Source of the DNA: Litchfieldia stipae
Lineage (GTDB): Bacteria > Bacillota > Bacilli > Bacillales > Bacillaceae_L
Length of the DNA stretch: 64,000 bases
Direction of reading: 5' to 3'
NCBI RefSeq assembly: GCF_014837155.1
Contig: NZ_JACYHA010000001.1
Coordinates: 248,001 to 312,000 of the forward strand
How positions within the stretch are numbered: the stretch's first letter is position 1; each line of letters begins with the position of its first letter. This document shows positions 1 through 8,164 of this stretch, in pieces. The notes beneath the pieces were generated by a model that had not been told where the DNA came from, did no database searches, and saw nothing but the letters and a program-made list of their open reading frames with translations. Made by a program: the position numbers and the translations under genes.

Positions 1-442
1 CACCTACACTTACCATATTTTCAAAGATACTCTCAACATATTTAGATTGATTTACGCTTCCAATCCTCGGAATCTGAAACACATATTTACTTGGAGTTTC
101 AAAGTCTCCTTCATCTAATAAAATATTACCCCAGTTAATATCCTTACGTTTTTTTATTTTGTATTCCCCTTCGGCTCTAAAGTGAATCCAATAATACTTT
201 GTATGTGTTTCACAGCCCTTATAGCCTAAATGCTCAAGCCCAGGTACTAATATGATGTATTGACCTTTTCCAATTTCGAATTTTTTTCCATCTTCAGCTA
301 AAAATATTTTTCCTTCAGACACATAAATCAAATCAAAAACTGAAAAGGTTCGTTTGAAATGTTTCTTTCCAACTGGGAGTATAGCCTCTCCCCCTTTGAT
401 AAATGTTGGAAATGGTGGGATATTGAAATGTAGGACTGTCAT
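1..442 (-). CDS. yisR: AraC-type transcriptional regulator, N-terminal part (cut by window edge)
   Basis: Reading leftward from an ATG at 442, preceded by AAAGGGTGAT, an open frame runs off the window edge. The 147 visible residues look like the sugar-sensing cupin domain of AraC-type activators (…FDLIYVSEGKIFLAEDG…, …YIILVPGLEHLGYKG…, …YYWIHF…). The C-terminal HTH domain would lie outside the window, so the assignment rests on the sensor half only. It is divergent from a MATE exporter 122 bp away. In B. subtilis an AraC-family gene (yisR) sits beside a MATE gene (yisQ), and that arrangement is the basis for the symbol. It may control the exporter; this is inference. Confidence 0.7.
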   Translation of the reverse strand, partial: MTVLHFNIPPFPTFIKGGEAILPVGKKHFKRTFSVFDLIYVSEGKIFLAEDGKKFEIGKGQYIILVPGLEHLGYKGCETHTKYYWIHFRAEGEYKIKKRKDINWGNILLDEGDFETPSKYVFQIPRIGSVNQSKYVESIFENMVSVG

Positions 443-564
443 GCAGATCACCCTTTAAGTCGTTATTTTCCAAAATCAGTCGATTTCATCTCTTTTTATT
501 ATAACGGATTCACTATAAACTAGGAATTGTTTTTCATATCGGAATCGTCAAAGGGAGTGACATA

Positions 565-1941
565 ATGAAAGAAACAACTAGCACTAAGAAATTGACTCTA
601 TTTGCGCTAACATGGCCAATATTTATAGAATTACTTCTTCATATGCTTATGGGTAATGCTGATACGTTAATGTTAAGTCAATACTCTGATAACTCTGTTG
701 CAGCTGTCGGTGTTGCCAATCAAATATTCTATATTGTAATTGTAATGTTTGGTTTTATTGCAGCTGGTACATCCGTTCTTGTTGCCCAATATTTTGGTGC
801 AAAGCAGTTTAAGCAAGCTGGAGAAATATCGGTTATTTCCATTGCTGCAAATTTTGTATTTAGCTTGTTCTTAAGTGTGATCGTTATCATCTTTAGTGTT
901 CAAATATTAAATTTAATGGATTTACCGAACGAGCTAATGGGTGAAGCAAATACTTATTTGAAAATTGTTGGTGGAACTGCTTTTCTACAAGCTTTAATTA
1001 TGACCATTGGAGCTATTATCAGAAGCTATGGATTCACGAAAGACACAATGTATGTAACAATTGGAATGAACATCCTAAATGTGATTGGTAACTATTTATT
1101 TATCTTCGGTCCATTTGATATCCCTGTTTTAGGGGTACTGGGTGTCGCAATTTCAACTGTTATTAGTAAAACACTTGGTTTACTTGCAATTACTTATCTT
1201 TTATTTAAGAGAATTGATAAAGAATTACCGTTTAAACATTTATTCAAGCTTCCCACTACACATTTAAAAAACCTATTAAGAATTGGAGTTCCTTCAGCTG
1301 GAGAGAATCTATCCTATAACGGTTCACAGATGGTTATCACCATTTTCATAACAATGATAGGAACAGAAGCTTTAACTACAAAGGTGTACGCACATAATTT
1401 AATGATGTTGATTTCTTTATTTAGCATAAGTATTGCTCAAGGAACACAAATTCTTATCGGTCAATTGGTCGGAGCAAAAGAGCTAAATAAAGCTTATGTC
1501 ACCTGTTTAAAGAGCTTAAACAAAGCACTTGTTATTAGTTTAATCTTTGCAGTCATTTTTTGGCTGTCTTCAGATTCATTATTTTCAATCTTCACAAGTA
1601 ACGAAAGTATTATATCTGTAGGTGCAACGCTTCTTCTTCTAGCCATTATTCTTGAACCTGGTCGTGCATTCAACCTGATCATTATCAGTTCGTTAAGAGC
1701 TACAGGTGACGTGAAGTTCCCTGTATATATGGCGATTTTCTCTATGTGGGGAGTTGCGATACCAGTCGCATACTTTTTTGGAATCTACCTCGGATATGGT
1801 TTAGTAGGAATTTGGTTAGGTTTTATTGCAGATGAATGGCTACGGGGTATTATGATGCTATGGCGTTGGAAAACAAAAGCTTGGGAGAAGAAGTCGTTTA
1901 TCCATAGTCAACCAAAGCAAAAAGTTGCTCCAACAGTTTAA
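565..1941 (+). CDS. yisQ: MATE family multidrug/cation antiporter
   Basis: This 458-residue integral membrane protein has about 12 hydrophobic segments, the usual size and topology of MATE exporters, which use Na+ or H+ gradients to expel drugs and cationic compounds. The N-terminal stretch around residues 15-60 (TWPIFIELLLHML…NADTLMLSQYS…VAAVGVANQ) is typical of the first MATE helix bundle. The two halves are related, as expected for the family (…GVGVANQ-like and …AHNLMMLISLF…). AAGGGAGTG precedes the ATG. A hairpin with a T-run follows the stop, so it is probably monocistronic. Its place between an AraC gene and asnO matches B. subtilis yisQ. The substrate cannot be told from sequence. Confidence 0.9.
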   Translation: MKETTSTKKLTLFALTWPIFIELLLHMLMGNADTLMLSQYSDNSVAAVGVANQIFYIVIVMFGFIAAGTSVLVAQYFGAKQFKQAGEISVISIAANFVFSLFLSVIVIIFSVQILNLMDLPNELMGEANTYLKIVGGTAFLQALIMTIGAIIRSYGFTKDTMYVTIGMNILNVIGNYLFIFGPFDIPVLGVLGVAISTVISKTLGLLAITYLLFKRIDKELPFKHLFKLPTTHLKNLLRIGVPSAGENLSYNGSQMVITIFITMIGTEALTTKVYAHNLMMLISLFSISIAQGTQILIGQLVGAKELNKAYVTCLKSLNKALVISLIFAVIFWLSSDSLFSIFTSNESIISVGATLLLLAIILEPGRAFNLIIISSLRATGDVKFPVYMAIFSMWGVAIPVAYFFGIYLGYGLVGIWLGFIADEWLRGIMMLWRWKTKAWEKKSFIHSQPKQKVAPTV

Positions 1942-1955
1942 TTCTTTTTATTTAA

Positions 1956-1983
1956 AAACTAACTCTTTTAGGGTTAGTTTTTT
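1956..1983 (+). terminator. Rho-independent terminator after the MATE gene
   Basis: AAAACTAAC and GTTAGTTTT form a stem around a 9-base loop, followed by a T-run. It starts 14 bases after the stop codon. Confidence 0.8.
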
Positions 1984-2224
1984 ATGTTAGATTTTTTTAC
2001 ATCACATTCCGGCACATAAGCGTTTTCACGCGAAAAAAGATTATTTTTTTAGAAATTCATCTAAGATCCTATTGATTTTTTAGACTTTTTAGAATATGAT
2101 AATTTACATAACCTAAGATGTTACATGAAATAACATCTTACTACTTGCTATAAAAGGCGTGATTGTTTTTTTAAGCAGTGTATAGAACTCTTCAATTCCC
2201 CTAAGAGTTTTCACTATACTATTT

Positions 2225-2291
2225 GTACGACCTTGGACTCCAGTTAAAAGGTTTGTACTCCCCCTGTCTCCAGTTACAGGGGCTTTTTTTA
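2225..2291 (+). ncRNA. Candidate small RNA with two hairpins showing the same loop
   Basis: Two adjacent hairpins lie in an otherwise empty 398-bp gap. Hairpin 1 (2225-2258) pairs GTAC and CCTT with AAGG and GTAC. Hairpin 2 (2260-2283) pairs CCCCTGT with ACAGGGG and is followed by TTTTTTT, a strong plus-strand terminator. Both loops contain the identical octamer CTCCAGTT (2238-2245 and 2268-2275). There is no plausible gene on this strand just upstream; the MATE gene already has its own terminator 240 bp earlier. The arrangement resembles a short regulatory RNA such as the forespore RNA csfG of spore formers, but that identity is a guess from memory of its twin-loop design. No clean promoter was recognised. 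Confidence 0.45.
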
Positions 2292-2297
2292 TCTAGC

Positions 2298-2330
2298 AAA
2301 AAAAGAACTGCCCGATGGACAGTCCTTCAA
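2298..2330 (-). terminator. Terminator of asnO
   Basis: On the minus strand AAGGACTGTCC pairs with GGGCAGTTCTT (two G-T pairs) around a 3-base loop, followed by a run of T. It begins 10 bases after the asnO stop codon. Confidence 0.85.
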
Positions 2331-2339
2331 TTCATTCTA

Positions 2340-4187
2340 TTACTCTACAATATTGATATTATACTCCTCAAACCACACATGAACCTGTGCAAGATACGCA
2401 AGTAATTGCGGGCCAGTCATTAGCTGACCAAACCAAGGTACTTTAAAGGCTTCTCCATTTGTATCAACAATCGCTCTTAGCTTTTTAGCATCAAAGAATT
2501 CATATAATGCAGAATTCTTATTTTCTAGAATTTCATTTAGCCATTTTTTCACCGCTGCTGTATAGTGTGGATTATGTGTCTTAGGATACGGACTCTTTTT
2601 TCGGTATAATACCTCATCAGGCAAGATTCCCTCTAAAGCACGTCTTAGAATCCCCTTCTCTCTATTACCGTGCATTTTCATTTCCCAAGGGATATTCCAC
2701 ACATACTCAACTAATCGATGATCAGCAAATGGTACCCTTACCTCTAAGCTTGCTCCCATACTCATTCGATCCTTACGATCTAATAGTGTCGTCATAAACC
2801 AAATCATATTTAAATAGAATAATTGTCTACGTTTAGCATCTTGATCACTTTCTCCGTCTAATGCAGGAGTTTCATTAACTGTTTCTTGAAATTTATTTAA
2901 TACATATTCATTAAGATTTAATTTCTTGCGCCATGAAGGCTGTAATAAATCGATTCGTTCATCTGTAGATCTCATCCATGGGAAGGCAGCAGACGCTAAA
3001 TCCTCTGGACGGTGAAACCACGGATATCCTCCAAAGATTTCATCCGCACATTCACCCGATAAGCCTACGACAAAATCCTTTTTGATTTCTTTACAGAACC
3101 ATAGTAAGGAAGAATCAACATCAGCCATACCTGGTAAATCACGCACTAATACTGCTTCATGTAATTCATCAACTAATTGTTGTTGGGTGATAATAGAATT
3201 ATGGTGTGTTGTACCAAATGTCTCTGACATCTTTTTAATCCATGGTCCATCTGAGTTCGGCTGAAATTCATTTGCTTTGAAATATTTCGCATTGTCCTCA
3301 TAGTCAATTGAGTACGTATGAAGTGGTCCCTTTCCTTCTTTCTCAAAAGCCATAGAAGCTACAGCTGTAATAGCACTGGAATCTACTCCTCCAGAAAGAA
3401 ATGTACATACCGGAACATCTGATACTAGCTGTCTTGTCACTGCATCAGTAAATAATGTTCTCACTTTTTCCGTTGTTTCATCTAATGAATCTGTATGCTT
3501 TTCACTTTTTACATTCCAATATCTCCAAACTTTTAACCCACTATTGTCAAACGTTAAGGCATGCGCAGGTCTTAGTTCCTTTACTCCCTTAAACACACCA
3601 TGCCCTGGTGAACGAGAAGGCCCTAATCCAAACACTTCTGCTAAGCCGTCATGACCAATCTCTGTTTTTACATAAGGATGTGCAAGAATTGCTTTTAGCT
3701 CTGATCCAAAAATCAGATGTCCATTTTCTTCTTTGAAAAATAAAGGCTTTACTCCTAAACGATCTCTTCCAATAAATAACTTTTGCTTTTCCTCATCCCA
3801 AACAGCAAATGCGAAAATCCCATTTAAGTAATCCACACATTGCTCTTCCCATTCGATATACGCGGTTAAAAGAACTTCCGTATCGGAATGACCTTTAAAG
3901 GTATATCCTCTATTTTGAAGTTCCTTCCTGATATCTTCAGTATTATAAAGTTCACCGTTATAACAAATGGTATATGTTTTTTCACCTTTTGATCGAATCA
4001 TAGGCTGTTTCCCACCATCTGGATCTACAACGACAAGGCGTTTATGACCAAAGGCAGCATGTGTTGTTAACCATATATTCGTATCATCTGGCCCGCGTTT
4101 CGCTAAAGTTTCAGTCATTTTAGAGACTGTTGTACGTTCATTTCTTAAATCAGAACGAAAATCAATCCATCCGGTTATTCCACACAT
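2340..4187 (-). CDS. asnO: Asparagine synthetase (glutamine-hydrolysing), sporulation type
   Basis: It makes asparagine from aspartate, glutamine and ATP. The start at 4187 gives MCGITGW…, placing the catalytic cysteine at residue 2 as the glutaminase domain requires, and it follows the ribosome site AAAGGGTGACAT. Upstream in-frame codons add a meaningless extension. The protein has 615 residues, the size I recall for AsnO. The N-terminal glutaminase domain shows RGPDD, GHKRL and the GELYN motif. The synthetase domain shows the ATP-binding SGGVDSS near 345 and later LSGECADEIFGGY. A sigma-E type promoter lies 54 bp upstream, which fits AsnO being a sporulation enzyme. It is divergent from the yisN-like gene, as in B. 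subtilis. Confidence 0.92.
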   Translation of the reverse strand: MCGITGWIDFRSDLRNERTTVSKMTETLAKRGPDDTNIWLTTHAAFGHKRLVVVDPDGGKQPMIRSKGEKTYTICYNGELYNTEDIRKELQNRGYTFKGHSDTEVLLTAYIEWEEQCVDYLNGIFAFAVWDEEKQKLFIGRDRLGVKPLFFKEENGHLIFGSELKAILAHPYVKTEIGHDGLAEVFGLGPSRSPGHGVFKGVKELRPAHALTFDNSGLKVWRYWNVKSEKHTDSLDETTEKVRTLFTDAVTRQLVSDVPVCTFLSGGVDSSAITAVASMAFEKEGKGPLHTYSIDYEDNAKYFKANEFQPNSDGPWIKKMSETFGTTHHNSIITQQQLVDELHEAVLVRDLPGMADVDSSLLWFCKEIKKDFVVGLSGECADEIFGGYPWFHRPEDLASAAFPWMRSTDERIDLLQPSWRKKLNLNEYVLNKFQETVNETPALDGESDQDAKRRQLFYLNMIWFMTTLLDRKDRMSMGASLEVRVPFADHRLVEYVWNIPWEMKMHGNREKGILRRALEGILPDEVLYRKKSPYPKTHNPHYTAAVKKWLNEILENKNSALYEFFDAKKLRAIVDTNGEAFKVPWFGQLMTGPQLLAYLAQVHVWFEEYNINIVE

Positions 4188-4240
4188 TTTTATGTCACCC
4201 TTTCTACCGTCTAAATTGAAACGGCTAGCAAGCTGATTAC

Positions 4241-4269
4241 ATTGTATGCACGAACAGCTTATACAATGA
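4241..4269 (-). promoter_or_regulatory. Sigma-E type promoter of asnO
   Basis: On the minus strand TCATTGT (4263-4269) is separated by 14 bases from CATACAAT (4241-4248). The -10 box is a perfect sigma-E match and the -35 box matches 5 of 7 positions of the KMATATT consensus. The spacing is that of mother-cell promoters. Confidence 0.6.
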
Positions 4270-4395
4270 ATTGTCCATATAAATGCAATCCCTTTCATGT
4301 TATAAAATTCTTCTTTTTTGTCTAAAACGAAGATAAAGCATATGATTTTACACTCAGGTAAACAACTAATTGGGATTTCGAATGGAGGATTTATT

Positions 4396-4953
4396 TTGAA
4401 TTTGCAGCATCGATTACGCACACTAAGTGAACAAAAGCGAGCCTACACTCTAGGAAGTGTTGAATATATAAATGATCAATGGATCTTTTTCGATGATGAA
4501 AATGAAGAAGCTTCATTATTAGAAGAGCTTGTTGACCGTGAAATAGATGTCTTTACAATGAATGCATGGCAACGAGGGATGTTTACAGCAGATGGGTTAG
4601 TGAAAATGGCGGATTATTATTACAAGCTAGAGCATGGTGATTGCATCAGGGTCTCAAAAACACTGCCATATGCCTATAGTGAACTCCTTAATCAATTACC
4701 TGACCATCTGTTCATGGAATACACTAAATTTCTAAATAAACTGTCCTATTCATTGTACGACTGCATTTACTGTCATAATTTAATGCTTTATGTGCCTACA
4801 GATCGTCATTATAAAGGGGTGAATTTCATTACTTATGACAATAATGAAACCATCTGTGCGGTACAACATCATTTTGAAAGAGGGATTCATACGAAGGATC
4901 GGTTTGAATTTACGATAGCAAATGGAACACGTGCTGTCTTTACACACACATAA
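4396..4953 (+). CDS. yisN: DUF2777-type protein, YisN-like, function unknown
   Basis: A soluble protein of 185 residues with no membrane segment or recognised catalytic motif. I start it at the TTG at 4396 because GGAGGA sits 6 bases upstream, whereas the longer in-frame start at 4318 has no ribosome site. Visible features are an acidic patch (DDENEEASLLEELVDREID, near residue 30), two tyrosine-rich stretches and cysteines in YDCIYCHNL. It faces asnO divergently, the position held by yisN in B. subtilis, and the sequence fits my memory of the DUF2777 family. Expression may be linked to sporulation through its neighbour; nothing in the sequence proves that. A strong terminator follows. Confidence 0.7.
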   Translation: MNLQHRLRTLSEQKRAYTLGSVEYINDQWIFFDDENEEASLLEELVDREIDVFTMNAWQRGMFTADGLVKMADYYYKLEHGDCIRVSKTLPYAYSELLNQLPDHLFMEYTKFLNKLSYSLYDCIYCHNLMLYVPTDRHYKGVNFITYDNNETICAVQHHFERGIHTKDRFEFTIANGTRAVFTHT

Positions 4954-4954
4954 A

Positions 4955-5010
4955 ACAACGAGGCTAATTTTAGTGCGATATTGCACAGAAATCAGCCTCG
5001 TTGTTTATTT
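4955..5010 (+). terminator. Terminator of the yisN-like gene
   Basis: ACAACGAGGCT pairs with AGCCTCGTTGT across a 27-base interior that holds a smaller GTGC/GCAC hairpin, followed by TTATTTTTATT. Confidence 0.85.
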
Positions 5011-5015
5011 TTATT

Positions 5016-5180
5016 GGGTGTTTTCTCAAAGTTTGTTGTTTTTTGAGGTGAATTAGTTGAGTATAGATTTCTAGCAGACTGAATACACGGGGGACTCCCG
5101 TGGGACTAGTTGGCTCCCACAGGACGCGGAGTGTATTCAGGCTGCGGTATCAAAAGCAACAATATATACGAAAACAGCCT
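5016..5180. repeat. Dispersed palindromic repeat, copy A (short core)
   Basis: About 165 bp bounded by (GC)TGTTTTCTCAAAG at the left and CGAAAACAGCCT at the right, which form an outer inverted repeat. Inside, CTGAATACAC and GTGTATTCAG form a second inverted repeat. The core contains CTCCCGTGGGACTAGTTGG and then CCCACAGG. It shares almost all its sequence with copies at 5189, 11887 (opposite orientation) and 12440. It carries no coding capacity. Confidence 0.85.
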
Positions 5181-5188
5181 TTTTATTA

Positions 5189-5401
5189 AGGCTGTTTTCT
5201 CAAAGTTTGTTGTTTTTTGAGATAAATTAATTAAAAATAGATTTCTAGCAGCCTGAATACACGGAGACTCCCGTGGGATGCGTAGCCTAAGTGAGACCCC
5301 GCAGGAGCGTTAGCGACGAGGAGGCTCACCGGTTACCCCACAGGACGCGGAGTGTATTCAGGCTGCGGTATTCAAAGCAACAATACATACGAAAACAGCC
5401 T
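5189..5401. repeat. Dispersed palindromic repeat, copy B (long core)
   Basis: This copy is 213 bp, with ends AGGCTGTTTTC and GAAAACAGCCT and the inner 14-base arms CAGCCTGAATACAC and GTGTATTCAGGCTG. Its core is about 48 bp longer than in copy A and holds an extra hairpin closed by GTGAG and CTCAC. It directly follows copy A in the same orientation and ends 4 bp from the yisL stop codon, so it probably also folds at the 3' end of the yisL transcript. Confidence 0.85.
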
Positions 5402-5404
5402 TTA

Positions 5405-5746
5405 TTAAATAGGAAGAGTAAATCCTAAAGTGATTGTTGCGATTAAAGAGATAATAAGTAAAATCCAAAATACATTTGTTGGTTTTCCTTTTTTCCCTCT
5501 AACTAAGACCATTTCAAAGAATCCAATCGTTAATACACCAAGAAGAATTTTAACTATGTATAAAAATGGAAGTGAAGCTGCGCCAATTAACAATTGAGCT
5601 CCTGTGGCAATTGTTAATATGTAAAAAACGCGTAAAATCATATGGACGATTTTTGCTCCCTTTGCTTTTGCACTTTTTTCTAAATACAAAACAACAAAGA
5701 ACAAAATAAGTGTTAGCGCCCATGACGTAATATGTGCATGTGTCAT
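5405..5746 (-). CDS. yisL: UPF0344 (DUF1516) membrane protein YisL
   Basis: A small membrane protein of 113 residues with four hydrophobic segments (around 5-23, 34-58, 63-82 and 92-112), matching the size and pattern of the UPF0344/DUF1516 family typified by B. subtilis YisL. Its biochemical function is unknown. AGGAGG lies 8 bases before the ATG. The stop codon lies 4 bp from repeat copy B. Neighbouring yisK, 1.4 kb away, is its usual companion in Bacillus; here rocD has come between them. Confidence 0.8.
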   Translation of the reverse strand: MTHAHITSWALTLILFFVVLYLEKSAKAKGAKIVHMILRVFYILTIATGAQLLIGAASLPFLYIVKILLGVLTIGFFEMVLVRGKKGKPTNVFWILLIISLIATITLGFTLPI

Positions 5747-5842
5747 TCTTTATTCCTCCTAATATTTTTCTCTCCTTATCATACCATGTTTCGACGAATA
5801 ACGTAAAAAGAGAACCACTTATTAAAATTAAATTATTTGGAG

Positions 5843-5885
5843 TTGATTCAATAAATGCAGTAGGCTATTGTTATAAATATAACAA
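5843..5885 (+). promoter_or_regulatory. rocD promoter with overlapping palindrome
   Basis: TTGATT (5843-5848), a 17-base spacer and TATTGT (5866-5871) resemble a sigma-A promoter. An exact inverted repeat, TTGTTATA-AA-TATAACAA (5868-5885), overlaps the -10 box and the likely start point, a position suited to a repressor. The protein that binds is unknown. A sigma-54 -24/-12 element was looked for and not found. Confidence 0.45.
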
Positions 5886-5932
5886 CCATCAATACATACC
5901 TACTTCTAATTAGAACCGGAGGAATCGAAAAC

Positions 5933-7123
5933 ATGACCAAGACTCAAGAGATTATTTCTTTAACAGATCAATATGGGGCAAAAAATTATCACCCACTTCC
6001 AATTGTTATCTCAAAAGCAGAGGGTGTTTGGGTAGAAGATCCTGAAGGGAATAAATATATGGATATGTTAAGCGCATATTCTGCAGTAAACCAAGGGCAT
6101 CGACATCCGCGGATTATTCAAGCGTTGAAGGATCAAGCTGACAAAATCACGCTAACGTCACGCGCCTTTCATAATGATCAGCTTGGCCCATGGTATGAAA
6201 AAGTGTCAATGCTCACAGAAAAAGATATGGTACTACCAATGAACACTGGAGCTGAGGCAGTTGAAACAGCTGTAAAAACAGCACGTCGTTGGGCTTATGA
6301 TGTGAAAAGTGTCACCGAAAACATGGCGGAAATCATTGTCTGTGAGGATAATTTCCACGGTAGAACAATGGCCGCTGTTTCAATGTCTTCTAGTGATGAA
6401 TACAAGCGAGGCTTTGGCCCAATGCTTCCAGGAATCAAGGTGATTCCCTATGGTGATGTTGAAGCTCTTAGAACAGCCATTACGCCGAATACTGCTGCAT
6501 TCATCTTTGAGCCAATCCAAGGTGAGGCTGGTATCAATATTCCACCTACAGGATACTTAACAGAAAGCTTCAATCTATGTAAAGAAGAAAATGTCCTTTT
6601 TATTGCTGATGAAATTCAAGCAGGTCTTGGTCGTTCAGGAAAAATGTTCGCCTGTGATTGGGAAGGAATCAAACCGGATATGTATATCTTAGGAAAGGCA
6701 CTTGGAGGAGGAGTATTTCCAATTTCCTGTGTCGCTGCAAATAAAGATATTCTAGGCGTCTTCAATCCTGGCTCGCATGGTTCAACATTTGGAGGAAATC
6801 CATTGGCTTGTGCAGTTTCCATTGCTGCTTTAGATGTTTTAATTGATGAAAAACTAGCTGATCGTTCATTAGAGCTAGGAGAATATATGCAAGAAAAATT
6901 ACGTGAAATTAACAACCCAATCATTAAGGATGTAAGAGGTCGTGGACTATTTATTGGTGTGGAGCTGACAGAAGATGCACGTCCATATTGTGAGAAGTTA
7001 AAAGAGGTTGGATTACTTTGTAAAGAAACACACGATACAGTGATTCGTTTCGCTCCCCCTCTTGTCATCTCAAAGGAAGAGCTTGATTTAGCAATTGAAA
7101 AAGTAAAAGAAGTGCTAGCATAA
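5933..7123 (+). CDS. rocD: Ornithine aminotransferase (ornithine--oxo-acid transaminase)
   Basis: A PLP-dependent class III aminotransferase of 396 residues that converts ornithine plus 2-oxoglutarate to glutamate semialdehyde plus glutamate, in arginine catabolism and proline formation. Visible motifs are [16 protein letters not shown] (PLP phosphate pocket), [16 protein letters not shown], the [13 protein letters not shown] strand with its PLP-ring aspartate, and GKALGGG with the Schiff-base lysine near residue 250. GGAGG precedes the ATG. No rocE, rocF or rocR lies in the window, so it stands alone between yisL and yisK. Its promoter carries a palindrome that may mediate regulation by arginine-related signals, but this is inference. 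Confidence 0.95.
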   Translation: MTKTQEIISLTDQYGAKNYHPLPIVISKAEGVWVEDPEGNKYMDMLSAYSAVNQGHRHPRIIQALKDQADKITLTSRAFHNDQLGPWYEKVSMLTEKDMVLPMNTGAEAVETAVKTARRWAYDVKSVTENMAEIIVCEDNFHGRTMAAVSMSSSDEYKRGFGPMLPGIKVIPYGDVEALRTAITPNTAAFIFEPIQGEAGINIPPTGYLTESFNLCKEENVLFIADEIQAGLGRSGKMFACDWEGIKPDMYILGKALGGGVFPISCVAANKDILGVFNPGSHGSTFGGNPLACAVSIAALDVLIDEKLADRSLELGEYMQEKLREINNPIIKDVRGRGLFIGVELTEDARPYCEKLKEVGLLCKETHDTVIRFAPPLVISKEELDLAIEKVKEVLA

Positions 7124-7127
7124 AGTC

Positions 7128-7160
7128 AAAAGAGACAATCAAAATTGATTGTCTCTTTGT
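7128..7160 (+). terminator. Hairpin terminator after rocD
   Basis: AAAGAGACAATCA-type arms pair with TGATTGTCTCTTT around a short AT loop between convergent rocD and yisK. The T-run on the plus strand is short (TTT), so efficiency is uncertain. Confidence 0.65.
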
Positions 7161-7190
7161 TCATACTGGCTCTATCGAAAAGAATAATCC

Positions 7191-8096
7191 TTACTCTCCA
7201 ACCTTATTAGTCAATGCCCCTAAGCCTTCAACTGTGATTTCAATGACATCACCCTTCTTCAAAAAGCGTGGTGGTTTAAATCCTTTTCCAACCCCAGCTG
7301 GAGTGCCTGTTGCAATAATATCACCAGGCTCTAACGTCATTCCGGCAGAAATGACAGAAATGATTGTCTCAATATCAAATATAAATTGTTCCGTATTCCC
7401 ACTTTGTCTAATCTCATCATTCACCTTTGTCTGTAACGATAATTGATTCGGACTCGGGATCAGTGACTTGTGTGCAATATATGGTCCCATTGGACATGTT
7501 GTATCTAAGCTCTTTCCAATAAAGAACTGCTTATGACGACTTTGCAGATCACGAGCTGTAATATCATTTAGAATCGTATACCCAAATACGTAGTCCAAAG
7601 CATCCTCTTTAGAAATGGCTACTCCAGCTTTTCCAATGACAACAGCAAGTTCACCTTCATAGTCTAATTGACTCGTTACATTCTCATGTAATAACACTGT
7701 CTCATTTGGTCCGATAACAGTTGTAGGAGCTTTAGTAAACATCATTAAATGTTCTGGAATATCAGCTGCACTTCCCATTTCAATTGCATGCTCCGCATAG
7801 TTTTTACCAACGCAAAAGATATTCTTTGTCGGTTTTGGGATTGGAGCATCCAACTCTACATCATTCAGAGAATAGAAAAAGCGAGAATCTTGTTTACTTG
7901 TAGCTTTCTGTTCGATTTCACTCACTTTACCCAAAATTGAATCACTGTTTGCTATACATTCTAGCATCGAACTTGGAATCGTGTTCGTCCCAAACAAAGC
8001 TTCTTCGGCAACTTGTAGATCAATCACATATGTCATTTGTTCATCCACAATCCCAACGAAGCTTCTCCCCTCTTTAACCGCTGTTACAAATCTCAT
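7191..8096 (-). CDS. yisK: Fumarylacetoacetate-hydrolase-fold protein YisK
   Basis: A protein of 301 residues with an N-terminal domain of about 90 residues followed by the FAH fold. The metal-binding acidic residues are visible in LDYEGELAVVIGK (Glu-x-Glu near 145) and the aspartate in ILNDITARDLQ. IFCVGKNYAEHAIEMG opens the catalytic domain, and GDIIATGTPAGVGKG closes it. As I recall, B. subtilis YisK is the same length and has been described as an oxaloacetate decarboxylase that associates with the cytoskeletal protein Mbl. AAAGGGGTGA precedes the ATG at the longer end of normal spacing. It is followed by the convergent rocD terminator. Confidence 0.88.
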   Translation of the reverse strand: MRFVTAVKEGRSFVGIVDEQMTYVIDLQVAEEALFGTNTIPSSMLECIANSDSILGKVSEIEQKATSKQDSRFFYSLNDVELDAPIPKPTKNIFCVGKNYAEHAIEMGSAADIPEHLMMFTKAPTTVIGPNETVLLHENVTSQLDYEGELAVVIGKAGVAISKEDALDYVFGYTILNDITARDLQSRHKQFFIGKSLDTTCPMGPYIAHKSLIPSPNQLSLQTKVNDEIRQSGNTEQFIFDIETIISVISAGMTLEPGDIIATGTPAGVGKGFKPPRFLKKGDVIEITVEGLGALTNKVGE

Positions 8097-8164
8097 AATT
8101 CAATTCACCCCTTTGTTAATCTCATTATTTAATTCGTTATCTATTGATCTTTTACCTTCATTTA

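Noticed and set aside
2223-2405. Plus-strand open frame of 60 codons
   Set aside because: It begins inside the twin hairpins, crosses a terminator and runs into the asnO 3' end; it has no ribosome site.
4188-4421. N-terminal extension of asnO by 78 codons
   Set aside because: The catalytic cysteine must be residue 2, and a good ribosome site precedes the internal ATG at 4187. The extension overlaps the sigma-E type promoter.
5820-5932. Sigma-54 promoter before rocD
   Set aside because: The nearest GG and GC pairs are 18 bases apart rather than 12 and flanking consensus bases are missing.
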